Shown: positions 35,272-43,402 of the stretch, piece after piece
How the letters are laid out: each line of letters begins with the position of its first letter
How positions within the stretch are numbered: position 1 is the first letter of the stretch
Assembly: GCA_035316325.1 (NCBI GenBank)
Contig: DATHJB010000172.1
Span: 44,161 to 108,160 of the forward strand
Length of the DNA stretch: 64,000 nt
Direction: 5' to 3'
Source of the DNA: Acidimicrobiales bacterium
GTDB lineage: Bacteria > Actinomycetota > Acidimicrobiia > Acidimicrobiales > VFJN01
The notes under the pieces: generated by a model
What the model was told of the DNA's origin: nothing
What the model saw: the letters and a program-made list of their open reading frames with translations, nothing else
Database searches by the model: none
Translations under genes and position numbers: made by a program

Positions 35272-35740
35272 GGCTTCCTCGCCCGTCCGCGAGGCCGTGG
35301 CCGAGGGTGAGCGCGAGCTGCGCGGGGAGACCCTCGGCGTCCATCACCTCGATGGCCGCCACCTCGGTGGCAACGAACCGCCTTTGGGCCGGCGTCCTCC
35401 TTGAACAGCTCGATCGCCCGGCGGTGCACCGCCAGCTCCGCCTCGAGCTCCCGGATCCGCTGACGCGCCGCGACGAGCTCGGCCTTCTTCGCCGAAGACA
35501 CCCGGCCTCCAGGTCCCGGTCAATGCGGTCCTGGCGGCGCCACGTGTCGATCGTCTGGTCGCTGATCCCAAGATCGTCCGCGACCTCGGCGACCTTGCGC
35601 CCAGCCTCGATCAGATCGAGCACGCGACGCCGAAACTCTGGCGGGTAGCCCCGCCATCCCACGCTGTCCTCCTTCAGCACAGCAGCATCACATCACATTC
35701 CACCTACCCGACTCCACGAAAGCCCCGGCAGACCACTTAG
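35272..35740 (-). mobile_element. IS3-family insertion sequence remnant
   Basis: The leftward orfA-like frame begins near 35680 (YPPEFRRRVLDLIEAGRKVA, then DDLGISDQTIDTWRRQDRID) and breaks at about 35505, continuing in another frame as SSAKKAELVAARQRIRELEA then AIELFKEDAGPK, the leucine-zipper end of IS3 OrfA. OrfB (the integrase) is missing beyond a few possible residues. The outer end lies at the stop codon of the LLM gene (35737-35739); TGGTCTGCCGGGGCTTTCG there is a plausible terminal inverted repeat. Confidence 0.75.
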
Positions 35741-36813
35741 CCGTTGGTGACCGCGGGAAGCACCTCCGTGACGAACCGGTCGTAGGACCGACGAGCCTCG
35801 TTTCCGGCACCGATCCCTGCGCCCAAGCCGACGTACAGCCGATCCAGGCCTACGGCAACCAGGGCTCGGAGCTTCTCAATGCAATGGTCGGCAGGACCAA
35901 CGACCGCGAAGCGATCGACGAAGGCGTCCGTGAGGGCAGCGGTCTGCGCCGTCGCGCCCTGGCCGTGCACGTTCGCGTCGTAGGCGCGACCCACGGCCGT
36001 GAACACCTTCGCGTCGCTCGCCGCGACGGGCCCCGTGACGCGGCCCGACATGGCGGACATCCTCGCCAGAGTTGCCATGGTGCCGGCCACCACGCTCCGG
36101 GCTGCCGCTCGATCGTCGGCGACGGCGACGGTCACCCATGCCCCGATCGAAGGACGCGCCCGACCCGAACGCCGAGCCGCGTCGACGACCACATCCTTGG
36201 CCCACTGCACACGATCTCGATCGGCTCCGACAGAGAGGCTGACCCGATCGGCCAGGCGCCCACCGATCTCGAGCGTGAGGGGGCCGGACGCCGAGACGTC
36301 AATCTGCACCGGCGGCACAACTCTGGCCTGCTCGATCTGGCTGAGCGCCGGCCGTACGCCGAGGTCGATCGAGCCGAGCGGTGTGGACCGATCGCCGGTC
36401 CAGCTGGCCGCGGCGTCGAGGGACACACCGTCGCCGCTGAGGTAGTCGCGGACCTGGACGATGAACGCCTCGAAGGTGGCCAGCCGTGCAGGACCGGTGC
36501 CAAGGTGCGCGAGCGCCGAGTCCCCCCGGCCGATGCCGAGCACGAACCGGCCGTCGGACAGTTCGCTCAACGAGAGGGCCGCCGAGGCGACCACCGCTGG
36601 ATGGCGGGTGATGGGGTTGGTGACCCCGGTCGCCAGCCCGATCCGCTGCGTGTCGACGGCGGCAAGGCCCAAGGAGACGAAGGGGTCGCCCTGGAGGTTC
36701 TGCGAGTCGCCGAAGGACAGGCCGTCGAACCCGTCCCGCTCGGCCTCTAGAGCGAGAGCCGAGGCGTCAGCCGGCCGGGAGGGGTGCGCGATCCAGATCT
36801 CTGGTGTGTGCAT
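35737..36813 (-). CDS. LLM-class (luciferase-like, F420/flavin-dependent) oxidoreductase
   Basis: A 358-residue TIM-barrel enzyme with the family segments GFDGLSFGDSQ, GLATGVTNPITRHPAVVAS and LGIGRGDSALAHLG. The last is typical of F420-dependent members related to methylene-tetrahydromethanopterin reductase. It probably uses reduced F420 or FMN. It lies 59 bases after the solute-binding lipoprotein gene and is probably in the same unit. An insertion-sequence remnant starts exactly at its TAA stop, so the C-terminus may have been trimmed or narrowly spared. Confidence 0.9.
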   Translation of the reverse strand: MHTPEIWIAHPSRPADASALALEAERDGFDGLSFGDSQNLQGDPFVSLGLAAVDTQRIGLATGVTNPITRHPAVVASAALSLSELSDGRFVLGIGRGDSALAHLGTGPARLATFEAFIVQVRDYLSGDGVSLDAAASWTGDRSTPLGSIDLGVRPALSQIEQARVVPPVQIDVSASGPLTLEIGGRLADRVSLSVGADRDRVQWAKDVVVDAARRSGRARPSIGAWVTVAVADDRAAARSVVAGTMATLARMSAMSGRVTGPVAASDAKVFTAVGRAYDANVHGQGATAQTAALTDAFVDRFAVVGPADHCIEKLRALVAVGLDRLYVGLGAGIGAGNEARRSYDRFVTEVLPAVTNG

Positions 36814-36872
36814 GGAGGTGCACGGGCGTCCCTCGGTAGGAGGGGGATCCGCTGCCGAGGGACGCCGCGAGC

Positions 36873-38135
36873 TCAGTCGTCGATGCGAGCCAGTACACCG
36901 TCTTCGAAGGTCCCACCCGTGACGAACACCACGTCATCCTCCCCGAGACCGTCATGGCTGTCAGCGCTGAAGCTGAACGTGCCTTTCGCCAGCTCGAAGG
37001 GACCGTTCTGCTCGAGGTAGGACTGCATCTCGGCCACGTCGAGGGATCCGGCGCCCTCGGCGGCGATCCTGATCAGCTCGAGCGAGTCGTAGGTGGTCAC
37101 GGCGTTCCAGATCGTGTCCTCGAGCGGGGACCCGCCCATGAACTCCCGGTAGGCGTCGCGCCACTCCTCGGTGATCGCCGGCATGGGTGCGCTTGCGTTC
37201 GCCGTGTAACCGCCGACATTGAGGAGGTCGCTCATTTCCGGAACCGCTGCTGCGATGTCGGGGAAGCCCAGGGATGAGTTGCCGATCACCGGGACCGTCA
37301 AGCCCCCGTCGACCATCGCCTTGAGGATGGTGATGTAGTCCGACGAGGCGACCACGTTCACGACGGCGATGTCAGCGTCCTCATCCCTCGCGTTGCCCAC
37401 CTGTGCGCTGGCGTCCGTCGCACCCGAGGCGACGAACTCCCTGGCGACGATCTCGAGGTCGCACGGTGCATCGCCGAGCCCTTCGTCGAGCGATTCGACT
37501 GTGCTCGTGCCCAGCGGGTTGTCGACCACGATCAGGGCGATCTTCGAGGCTCCGAGATCGCACGCTCGCTGCAGGAAGCCCGGACCCTCCGCGGCCTTGG
37601 GGAACTCGATCCGGAACATGGTCGGAGCGACCGACGGATCGCCGGCGTCGGGCAACGAACTGTTGTTGATCGACAGCACGTCGCGCTGACTGAAGAGAGA
37701 AATCAGGGGACCTGTCTCACCCGAGAGGAACGGCCCGACGACCAGGCTTACCCCGTCCTCGTCGATGAGTTCACGGGCAGCTGCCTGAGCCCCGTCAGGC
37801 GTGCCCTTGGTGTCCTTGACGATCAGTTCGACCGGACGGCCGAGGACCCCCTCGATGTCACCGACCTGTTCCTGCCAGAACTCGGCACCGGAAACCGCCC
37901 GCTCACCGACAGGGGCCGTCGCTCCGCTCAGGGTGTAGAGCACACCGACCTTCACTGGATCGCCTTCGAGCCCACTGCCCTCGTCACCGCCGTTGTCATC
38001 ATCGGCTGCGGTGGGATCCGATGATGTCCCGGAGTCGTCGTCACCACAGGCGCCGAGCAACAGGACCAGGACGAACAAGGCCGCCAGGGCCCTCCCGACT
38101 CGCCTGGTGCCGCGCGTGGTCCTACTGCTCAACAT
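36873..38135 (-). CDS. Branched-chain-amino-acid-type ABC substrate-binding lipoprotein (LivK-like)
   Basis: A 420-residue lipoprotein: signal with lipobox LLLGAC (followed by GDDDSG), then a type I periplasmic-binding fold (VKVGVLYTLSGATAPVGERA, VSLVVGPFLSGETGPL). The ATG at 38135 follows GGGGGAAACC. Liv-type binding proteins in catabolic islands often capture aromatic or aliphatic carboxylates rather than amino acids. Its likely partners are the permease and ATPase genes at 53849-57275, 16 kb away. Predicted GntR site b lies about 70 bases upstream. Confidence 0.92.
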   Translation of the reverse strand: MLSSRTTRGTRRVGRALAALFVLVLLLGACGDDDSGTSSDPTAADDDNGGDEGSGLEGDPVKVGVLYTLSGATAPVGERAVSGAEFWQEQVGDIEGVLGRPVELIVKDTKGTPDGAQAAARELIDEDGVSLVVGPFLSGETGPLISLFSQRDVLSINNSSLPDAGDPSVAPTMFRIEFPKAAEGPGFLQRACDLGASKIALIVVDNPLGTSTVESLDEGLGDAPCDLEIVAREFVASGATDASAQVGNARDEDADIAVVNVVASSDYITILKAMVDGGLTVPVIGNSSLGFPDIAAAVPEMSDLLNVGGYTANASAPMPAITEEWRDAYREFMGGSPLEDTIWNAVTTYDSLELIRIAAEGAGSLDVAEMQSYLEQNGPFELAKGTFSFSADSHDGLGEDDVVFVTGGTFEDGVLARIDD

Positions 38136-38202
38136 GGTTTCCCCCGTGGGTCGAAGATCCGCACACAGGAGTGTGCAGGGCACTCTCTACCATGAACCAA
38201 TC

Positions 38203-38222
38203 AATCATTCAATATTAGATAC
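38203..38222. promoter_or_regulatory. Predicted GntR/FadR operator, site b
   Basis: AATCATTCAATATTAGATAC sits upstream of the solute-binding lipoprotein gene. CAATCATTC (38202-38210) is shared exactly with sites d and f. Confidence 0.5.
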
Positions 38223-38981
38223 TTAGTTGAGCCCGCGCATGGCCTTCCACTGGGCCACCGCCTCGGCGTGTTCCGGCTTCGACTTCGAGATCTCCTCGTA
38301 CGCCAGCGCGACGTCGAGGACCTGGTGCGACATCCAGCGCACATACCGGTTGACGACCATTTTCGTGGCTCGCACCGCGTACGACGGCTGGCCCGCTAGC
38401 TCACGGGCGAGGGCGTACGCCTCGTCACACAAGGCGTCGCCGGGCACCGATCGCAGCACCATGCCCATCTCGGCCGCCTCGGCGCCGGTCACCAGCCGGC
38501 CCGTGAGGAGCAGCTCCTTGGCCCGCTGGGGGCCGAGCAGGAGCGGCAACGTGAGGGCCGCCCCATCACCCGCCACGAGCCCGAGGTTCACATGGGTGTC
38601 ACCGAGCTTGGCGTCGTCGGCAGCGATCGTCAGATCGCACAGCAGGGCCACGGTCAGGCCCAGGCCGACCGCGGCACCGTTGACCATTGCCACCGACGGC
38701 TTCTCGACCCGCAACATGCTGTGGACGAGGTGCCAGCCTCGCCGGTTGACCCGACGATCCGGGTTCTGCCCGAACGAGCGGATATCTCCACCGGCCGAGA
38801 AGGCCCGTCCGGCGCCCGTCACCACGATGGCATCCGTCGTCGGATCGGCATCGGCTTCGATCAGCGCCTCATCGAGGGCCACCACCATCTCCCCGTCGAA
38901 CGAGTTGAGCCGCTCAGGTCGGTTGAGGGTGATGATCGACAGGACGTCCTCCGTGTAGAGGGTGACGATCGGTTCCGTCAC
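38223..38981 (-). CDS. Enoyl-CoA hydratase/isomerase family protein
   Basis: A 252-residue crotonase with oxyanion segments AFSAGGDIRSFG and GAAVGLGLTVALLCDL and the active-site stretch HVNLGLVAGDGAAL (Asp at the second acid position). It starts at GTG 38981 with AAGGAG eight bases upstream. That GTG overlaps the acyl-CoA dehydrogenase stop, so it closes the operon LLM - dehydrogenase - dehydrogenase - hydratase. It closely resembles the hydratase at 57445-58233 (both have KMVVNRYxRWM near the end), pointing to duplication. Confidence 0.93.
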   Translation of the reverse strand: MTEPIVTLYTEDVLSIITLNRPERLNSFDGEMVVALDEALIEADADPTTDAIVVTGAGRAFSAGGDIRSFGQNPDRRVNRRGWHLVHSMLRVEKPSVAMVNGAAVGLGLTVALLCDLTIAADDAKLGDTHVNLGLVAGDGAALTLPLLLGPQRAKELLLTGRLVTGAEAAEMGMVLRSVPGDALCDEAYALARELAGQPSYAVRATKMVVNRYVRWMSHQVLDVALAYEEISKSKPEHAEAVAQWKAMRGLN

Positions 38982-40147
38982 GGTGCTGGCTCCTTCGTCT
39001 CTGCTGGAGGGGGTTCTCTTGGAAGGCCAAGCACCCGATGCCCGATCGTGTCGCGCTGGATCTCGGAGGTGCCGGCGAAGATCGTGCAAGCCCTGTAGTA
39101 GAGGTACTGGCGCTGCCGGATGGACGGCTGGGTGATCCCCTCCATGCCGAGCATGTCGATGGACAGTTCGTGCATGCGTTGGGCCATCTCGCTCCAGAAC
39201 AGCTTTATGACCGAGCTGGAATCTGACGGCGAGCCACCCTCGCCGAGATCGGTCAACACCCGGTAGAGGTGCAGCCGATAGATCGTGAGCTCGGCGTACG
39301 CCCGCGCGATGCGCTGCCGCTGCTCCGGCGTCAGAGGGTCCTTGCGGGCGATCTCAAGTAGTTCGTCGAGCAGGTTGGCGTGCGTAATCAGTTGGCGCGG
39401 GGACATGCTGCGCTCGTAGCTGATCGTCGTGTGCATCACCTTCCAGCCGTTGGCCGGGTCACCGATCACGTCGTCGTCGCCCACGAACACGCCGTCGAGG
39501 AAGGTCTCGCAGAACTCGGTCTCACCGGTCAGCTGCCGCAGAGGGCGTACTTCGATTCCCTCCTGGCCCATGTCGACGAGGAAGTACCCGATGGCGCCCG
39601 GCCGTCCGGTGTCCTGCTCCGTGCGGGCCAGCAGGACGCCGCGCTTGGCGTGGTGGGCCCAACTCGACCAGACCTTGGTGCCGTGCACCACCCATCCATC
39701 GCTGACCTTCGAGGCGGTGGTCCGCATCGACCGGAGATCCGAGCCGGCATCCGGCTCACTGAAGAGCTGGCACCAGATCTCCTCCGCGCTCAGGATGGCC
39801 GGGAGGTACCGCGCCTTCTGCTCGGCGGAGCCATGGGTCATGAGCACCGGACCCACGAGGTTTACCGCGATCCGGTTGATGATCTCTGGCACCCGGGCGC
39901 GGGCCATCTCCTCCTGAAGGATGAAGTTCTCCGCCCATGCCAGCCCGCGCCCGCCGTACTCCTCGGGCCAGTGCGGGCCGACGAGCCGATTAGCGGCCAG
40001 CGTGGCCTGCCAGGTCCGCAGGAAATCGACCTGCGCGTCCTCCTCCTCCGGGACAGGGGCGGTTGGCGCGTGCTCGCGGAGCCAAGCCCGCACCTCCGAG
40101 CGAAAGCGTTCTTGCTCGACCGTGAAGGTGGGCGACATCCCCGTCAT
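38978..40147 (-). CDS. Acyl-CoA dehydrogenase (first of a pair)
   Basis: A 389-residue flavoprotein with the FAD/substrate segment WCQLFSEPDAGSDL (125-138), VHGTKVWSSWAHHA and the C-terminal FAGTSEIQRD. The glutamate of the canonical YEGT motif is Ala here. A glutamate in SYER (about 244-246) is placed like the base of isovaleryl-CoA dehydrogenases. ATGA overlaps on both sides couple it to its neighbours. With the adjacent 379-residue paralogue it probably forms a heteromeric enzyme as in steroid and terpenoid catabolism. It oxidises an acyl-CoA to an enoyl-CoA and passes electrons to ETF. Confidence 0.93.
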   Translation of the reverse strand: MTGMSPTFTVEQERFRSEVRAWLREHAPTAPVPEEEDAQVDFLRTWQATLAANRLVGPHWPEEYGGRGLAWAENFILQEEMARARVPEIINRIAVNLVGPVLMTHGSAEQKARYLPAILSAEEIWCQLFSEPDAGSDLRSMRTTASKVSDGWVVHGTKVWSSWAHHAKRGVLLARTEQDTGRPGAIGYFLVDMGQEGIEVRPLRQLTGETEFCETFLDGVFVGDDDVIGDPANGWKVMHTTISYERSMSPRQLITHANLLDELLEIARKDPLTPEQRQRIARAYAELTIYRLHLYRVLTDLGEGGSPSDSSSVIKLFWSEMAQRMHELSIDMLGMEGITQPSIRQRQYLYYRACTIFAGTSEIQRDTIGHRVLGLPREPPPAETKEPAP

Positions 40148-41283
40148 CGGGGGAGTCCCAACAGGCGTTCTGAGATAATGTTCTTCTGCACCTCCGACGT
40201 ACCGCCAGCGATGCTCGCCATGCGATACCGGAGGAACTCGAACCAGTGGTCGCTGTCGGCCGCCGCACCGTAGGCACCGTCGAGATCGATCGCCGTCTCG
40301 CTCAGGTGCAACGCCAGGCGCGTCCAGGCCATCTTGATCAGTGAAGCCCACGAGCCCGTGTCTGCCCCCTGCTCCACCATCGTGAGCGTGCGCAGGTTCA
40401 TGAGCCGGAAGATCTCGCTCATGACGTGGTCTTCGACCACCCGCAGCCGGATGATTCGGTCGTCGGTCCCGTCCTCCCGCAGCTGCGCCATCACCTCGTT
40501 CAGGCGTTTCCGGAGCACCATCTGCTCCTTCATGGGGAACGCGATGCCGCGCTCCGATCCCAGCGCAGCCCGGGCGACCTTCCAGCCCTCGCCTCGCGTG
40601 CCGATGATGTTCGCCGTAGGTACCTCGACGTCGTTCATGAAGACCTCGGAGAACTCGGTGTCCCCGGTGATCTGGGTAAGCGGCTGCACCTCCACTCCCG
40701 ATTGCTGCATGTCGCAGATGAAGCAGGTCAGCCCGCGGGTGCCAGGGCTGTCCGGTCCCTCGGTGCGTGCGAGGAGCAGACCGAACCGCGACTCAGCGCC
40801 GTAGCTCGTCCAGACCTTCTGCCCGGTCACCATCCAGGTGTCGCCGTCGAGGACAGCCGTGGTGCGCAGCGCTCCCAGGTCAGACCCGGCGTCAGGTTCG
40901 GAGAAGAGCTGGCACCAGATCTCCTCGCCCGACAGCATCGGCTCCAGGTAGCGCTCCTTCTGCTCGCGCGAACCGGTCGCGAGGATCGTCGGCCCGGCGG
41001 TCTGGATGCCCACCCGATTGGCGATCTGGGGGGCCCCGGCGGCCGCCATCTCCGACCAGTAGATGGCGTACTGCGAAGGAGTAGCGCTCCGCCCGCCGAC
41101 CTCGGCCGGCCAATGCGGCGCCACCCAGCCACCGCTGTGGAGCACCCGTTGCCAGGCCAGCCCTGCCTCGAACGTGTCGGAGCGAGACACGGGCGGGTTC
41201 TCGTGTAGGAACGCCACGAGCTCGTCCCTGAACGTCAGGTCGGCGTCGCTCAAGCTGAAGTCGATCCCTGTCGCCCCGGTCAC
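40144..41283 (-). CDS. Acyl-CoA dehydrogenase (second of a pair)
   Basis: A 379-residue paralogue with WCQLFSEPDAGSDLGALRTT, VTGQKVWTSYGAES and the C-terminal AGGTSEVQKN, where the usual Glu is Gly. A candidate base lies in GSERG. It starts at GTG 41283, overlapping the LLM stop as GTGA, and its stop overlaps the next start. Tight coupling and shared length with its neighbour suggest an alpha2-beta2 enzyme for branched or cyclic acyl-CoA. Confidence 0.93.
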   Translation of the reverse strand: MTGATGIDFSLSDADLTFRDELVAFLHENPPVSRSDTFEAGLAWQRVLHSGGWVAPHWPAEVGGRSATPSQYAIYWSEMAAAGAPQIANRVGIQTAGPTILATGSREQKERYLEPMLSGEEIWCQLFSEPDAGSDLGALRTTAVLDGDTWMVTGQKVWTSYGAESRFGLLLARTEGPDSPGTRGLTCFICDMQQSGVEVQPLTQITGDTEFSEVFMNDVEVPTANIIGTRGEGWKVARAALGSERGIAFPMKEQMVLRKRLNEVMAQLREDGTDDRIIRLRVVEDHVMSEIFRLMNLRTLTMVEQGADTGSWASLIKMAWTRLALHLSETAIDLDGAYGAAADSDHWFEFLRYRMASIAGGTSEVQKNIISERLLGLPR

Positions 41284-42488
41284 AGCAGGGAGATCCCCTT
41301 CTCGCCGTCGCCTCCATCGGCGGCGGTGTCGCCCAGGATGTCCTTGTGCGCCTTGTCCTGGGCGTGCACCTTCATGGCGTACCCCTCTTCCCGGCGGGCG
41401 ATCGAGCGCTTCTGGGCCGAGATGAGCGGGGCGGTGGTGCCAGTGAAGCGAGGGGCGACCTCGTTGGCGAAGAGCTCGTAGCTGCGCAGCCGATCCTCGA
41501 CGGACGCGGCCGAGTTCTCGAGAATGAGCATCGACCCGAATCCGCCGGTGAACTCCCACAGCCAAGCGATTCCCCCGGCGACGTCGTCCGGCGTGCCGAC
41601 GAAGGCGGCACGACCCTCGGCCATCAGCCGGTAGCTCGACTGACCGGACTCGTCGGGGAACATCGCGGGGTAGCCGCTCGTCTCCTCGTAGTAGCCACGC
41701 AGCCAGGCGTCACCTCCGGCTTCGACCTGAGCGAGGGCCTCCTCGCGGGTCTCGGCGACGTGCATGGGAGCGACGAGGGTCCACTGGCGCCGGTCCACCG
41801 TGGTGCCGGCCTCCGCCGCCGTCTTCTCGGCGATGTCCCAGTGGTTCGCGAGCTGGAGCCGGGCCGAGGGCATGTAGGACCCGAGCGAGAGGAGGCCCAC
41901 GCCGTTTCGGCCGGCCGAGTAGGCACCCGCGGGTGACAAGGTGCTGGCAACCGACACCGGAAGGTGGGGCCGCTGGACCGACGGGAGCTGCAGGACGGCA
42001 TCGTGTAGCTCGAACCAGTCGCACACGTGGGTGACGACCTCCCCGCGAAGCAGGCGCATGATGACCCCCAACGCCTCGTCCATGCGGGGCCGGGTCTCGT
42101 CCATCGAGATGCCGAACATGCCGGCATCGCTCGAGAGCGCCCCAGGGCCCACACCGAAGATCACTCGGCCACGGGTCAGGTTGTCCAGAAACACCATTCG
42201 CTCTGCCGCCATGAACGGATGGTGGTACGAGAGGCTCATGACCCCGGTGGCCAGTCGTATGGACTTGGTGCGCTCGGCCGCGACAGCGAGGAACATCTCC
42301 GGGAACGGGACCGGTTCCCAGCCTCCACTGTGGTGCTCACCGATCCAGACCTCGTCGAAGCCGAGCTCGTCGAGGCGTACGACGAGCTCGAGGTCCTGTT
42401 CGATGGATCGGGCCGGCGCCTGCTTGGGGGCATGGAAAGGGGCCATGAAGCTCCCGAACCGCAGCGGCCAAGCGTCGTTGTGTTTCAT
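41280..42488 (-). CDS. LLM-class flavin-dependent monooxygenase, limonene-monooxygenase-like
   Basis: A 402-residue luciferase-like protein. Segments FGSFMAPFHAP, LDELGFDEVWIGEHHSGGWE, LATGVMSLSYHHPFMAAER and RGRVIFGVGPGALSSDAGMF closely match the pattern of limonene 1,2-monooxygenase and related alkanal monooxygenases as I know them. It would use FMNH2 and oxygen to hydroxylate or epoxidise. It is the first gene of the operon with two acyl-CoA dehydrogenases and a hydratase. Predicted GntR site c lies 17 bases upstream. The true substrate is unproven. Confidence 0.88.
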   Translation of the reverse strand: MKHNDAWPLRFGSFMAPFHAPKQAPARSIEQDLELVVRLDELGFDEVWIGEHHSGGWEPVPFPEMFLAVAAERTKSIRLATGVMSLSYHHPFMAAERMVFLDNLTRGRVIFGVGPGALSSDAGMFGISMDETRPRMDEALGVIMRLLRGEVVTHVCDWFELHDAVLQLPSVQRPHLPVSVASTLSPAGAYSAGRNGVGLLSLGSYMPSARLQLANHWDIAEKTAAEAGTTVDRRQWTLVAPMHVAETREEALAQVEAGGDAWLRGYYEETSGYPAMFPDESGQSSYRLMAEGRAAFVGTPDDVAGGIAWLWEFTGGFGSMLILENSAASVEDRLRSYELFANEVAPRFTGTTAPLISAQKRSIARREEGYAMKVHAQDKAHKDILGDTAADGGDGEKGISLL

Positions 42489-42504
42489 GAGGCTCCTATC
42501 CTCG

Positions 42505-42520
42505 AATCATTACCTGATAA
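42505..42520. promoter_or_regulatory. Predicted GntR/FadR operator, site c
   Basis: AATCATTACCTGATAA, with inverted halves AATC and GATA spaced by seven bases (ATCA...TGAT), 17 bases upstream of the LLM start. Confidence 0.5.
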
Positions 42521-42577
42521 CAGCAAAGCACATCCTGCATGGACCGGCAAGATCCCGACGGGGCCCGCCCGTTGGCG

Positions 42578-42593
42578 TATCATGCAATCATTC
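42578..42593. promoter_or_regulatory. Predicted GntR/FadR operator, site d (autoregulation)
   Basis: TATCATGCAATCATTC lies 28 bases before the regulator start. Its 13-mer CATGCAATCATTC recurs exactly, inverted, in site f. Confidence 0.55.
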
Positions 42594-42621
42594 GCGACCA
42601 AGGCTCATGGAGGTTGAACCA

Positions 42622-43389
42622 GTGCGATCACCGCGACTAGCGGAGATGGTGGCCGACACCCTCCGGAGCGAGATCCTGGGCGGCGCGGTCCTAGATGGCG
42701 ACCGCCTGCCGACCCAGGAAGAGATCATGCGCAAGGTCGACGTCGGACTGCCGTCCGTTCGAGAGGCGCTGCGCATCCTCGAGGTCGAGGGCCTAGTCAC
42801 CGTCCACCGGGGCAACGTGGGCGGCGCCACCGTGCACCTCCCCGACGCCAGCAACGTGGCCTACATGCTTGCGATGGTCCTCGAGTCCAAGCAGGTCGGC
42901 TTCAACGACGTCGCCGACACCGTGCACCGCCTCGAGCCCATGTGCGCGGGTATGTGCGCCGGTCGAGCGGACCGAGCAACGGCGATCGTGCCACGCCTGC
43001 GCGAGCTGCTGAAGCTCCAAGCCGAGGCAGTCGACGATCCGCCGCGGTTCAACATCCTGGCCCGCACGTTCCACACCGACGTCGTGCAGCACTGCGGCAA
43101 CGCGTCGATGGCCCTGACCGTCGGGAGCCTCGTCGAGCTGTGGACAGCGCACGAGCAGTCCTGGACCCAAGAGGCCACTTCGGAGGGCCGGTTCCCCGAC
43201 GTCACCCTCCAAGAGGCGATCATCGACGTGCACGAAAAGATCACCGATGCCATAGAGCTCGGCGACGCCGAACTGGCGACCCGCCTCTCTGCATCACATC
43301 TCCACGCCGCCCAGACCTACCACCTCTCGGTCGAGCAGCGTCCGCACGTCGTATGCGAGCCGTTGCGCTACTCGTCGGATCGACGCTGA
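42622..43389 (+). CDS. FadR/GntR-family (FCD domain) transcriptional regulator
   Basis: A 255-residue regulator with a winged helix-turn-helix at about 1-73 (LPTQEEIMRKVDVGLPSVRE) and an all-helical FCD effector domain with metal-type histidines (FHTDVVQHCGN and the C-terminal SASHLHAAQTY). The GTG at 42622 is chosen because GGAGGT lies seven bases upstream; an ATG at 42607 is in frame but contains that site. It is the only complete regulator gene in the CoA-catabolic island (the IclR gene at 52075 is broken) and is flanked by AT-rich palindromic sites, so it is the likely master regulator. FCD proteins sense organic acids or acyl-CoA esters. Confidence 0.93.
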   Translation: MRSPRLAEMVADTLRSEILGGAVLDGDRLPTQEEIMRKVDVGLPSVREALRILEVEGLVTVHRGNVGGATVHLPDASNVAYMLAMVLESKQVGFNDVADTVHRLEPMCAGMCAGRADRATAIVPRLRELLKLQAEAVDDPPRFNILARTFHTDVVQHCGNASMALTVGSLVELWTAHEQSWTQEATSEGRFPDVTLQEAIIDVHEKITDAIELGDAELATRLSASHLHAAQTYHLSVEQRPHVVCEPLRYSSDRR

Positions 43390-43402
43390 CCCGGCCGGGT
43401 GA

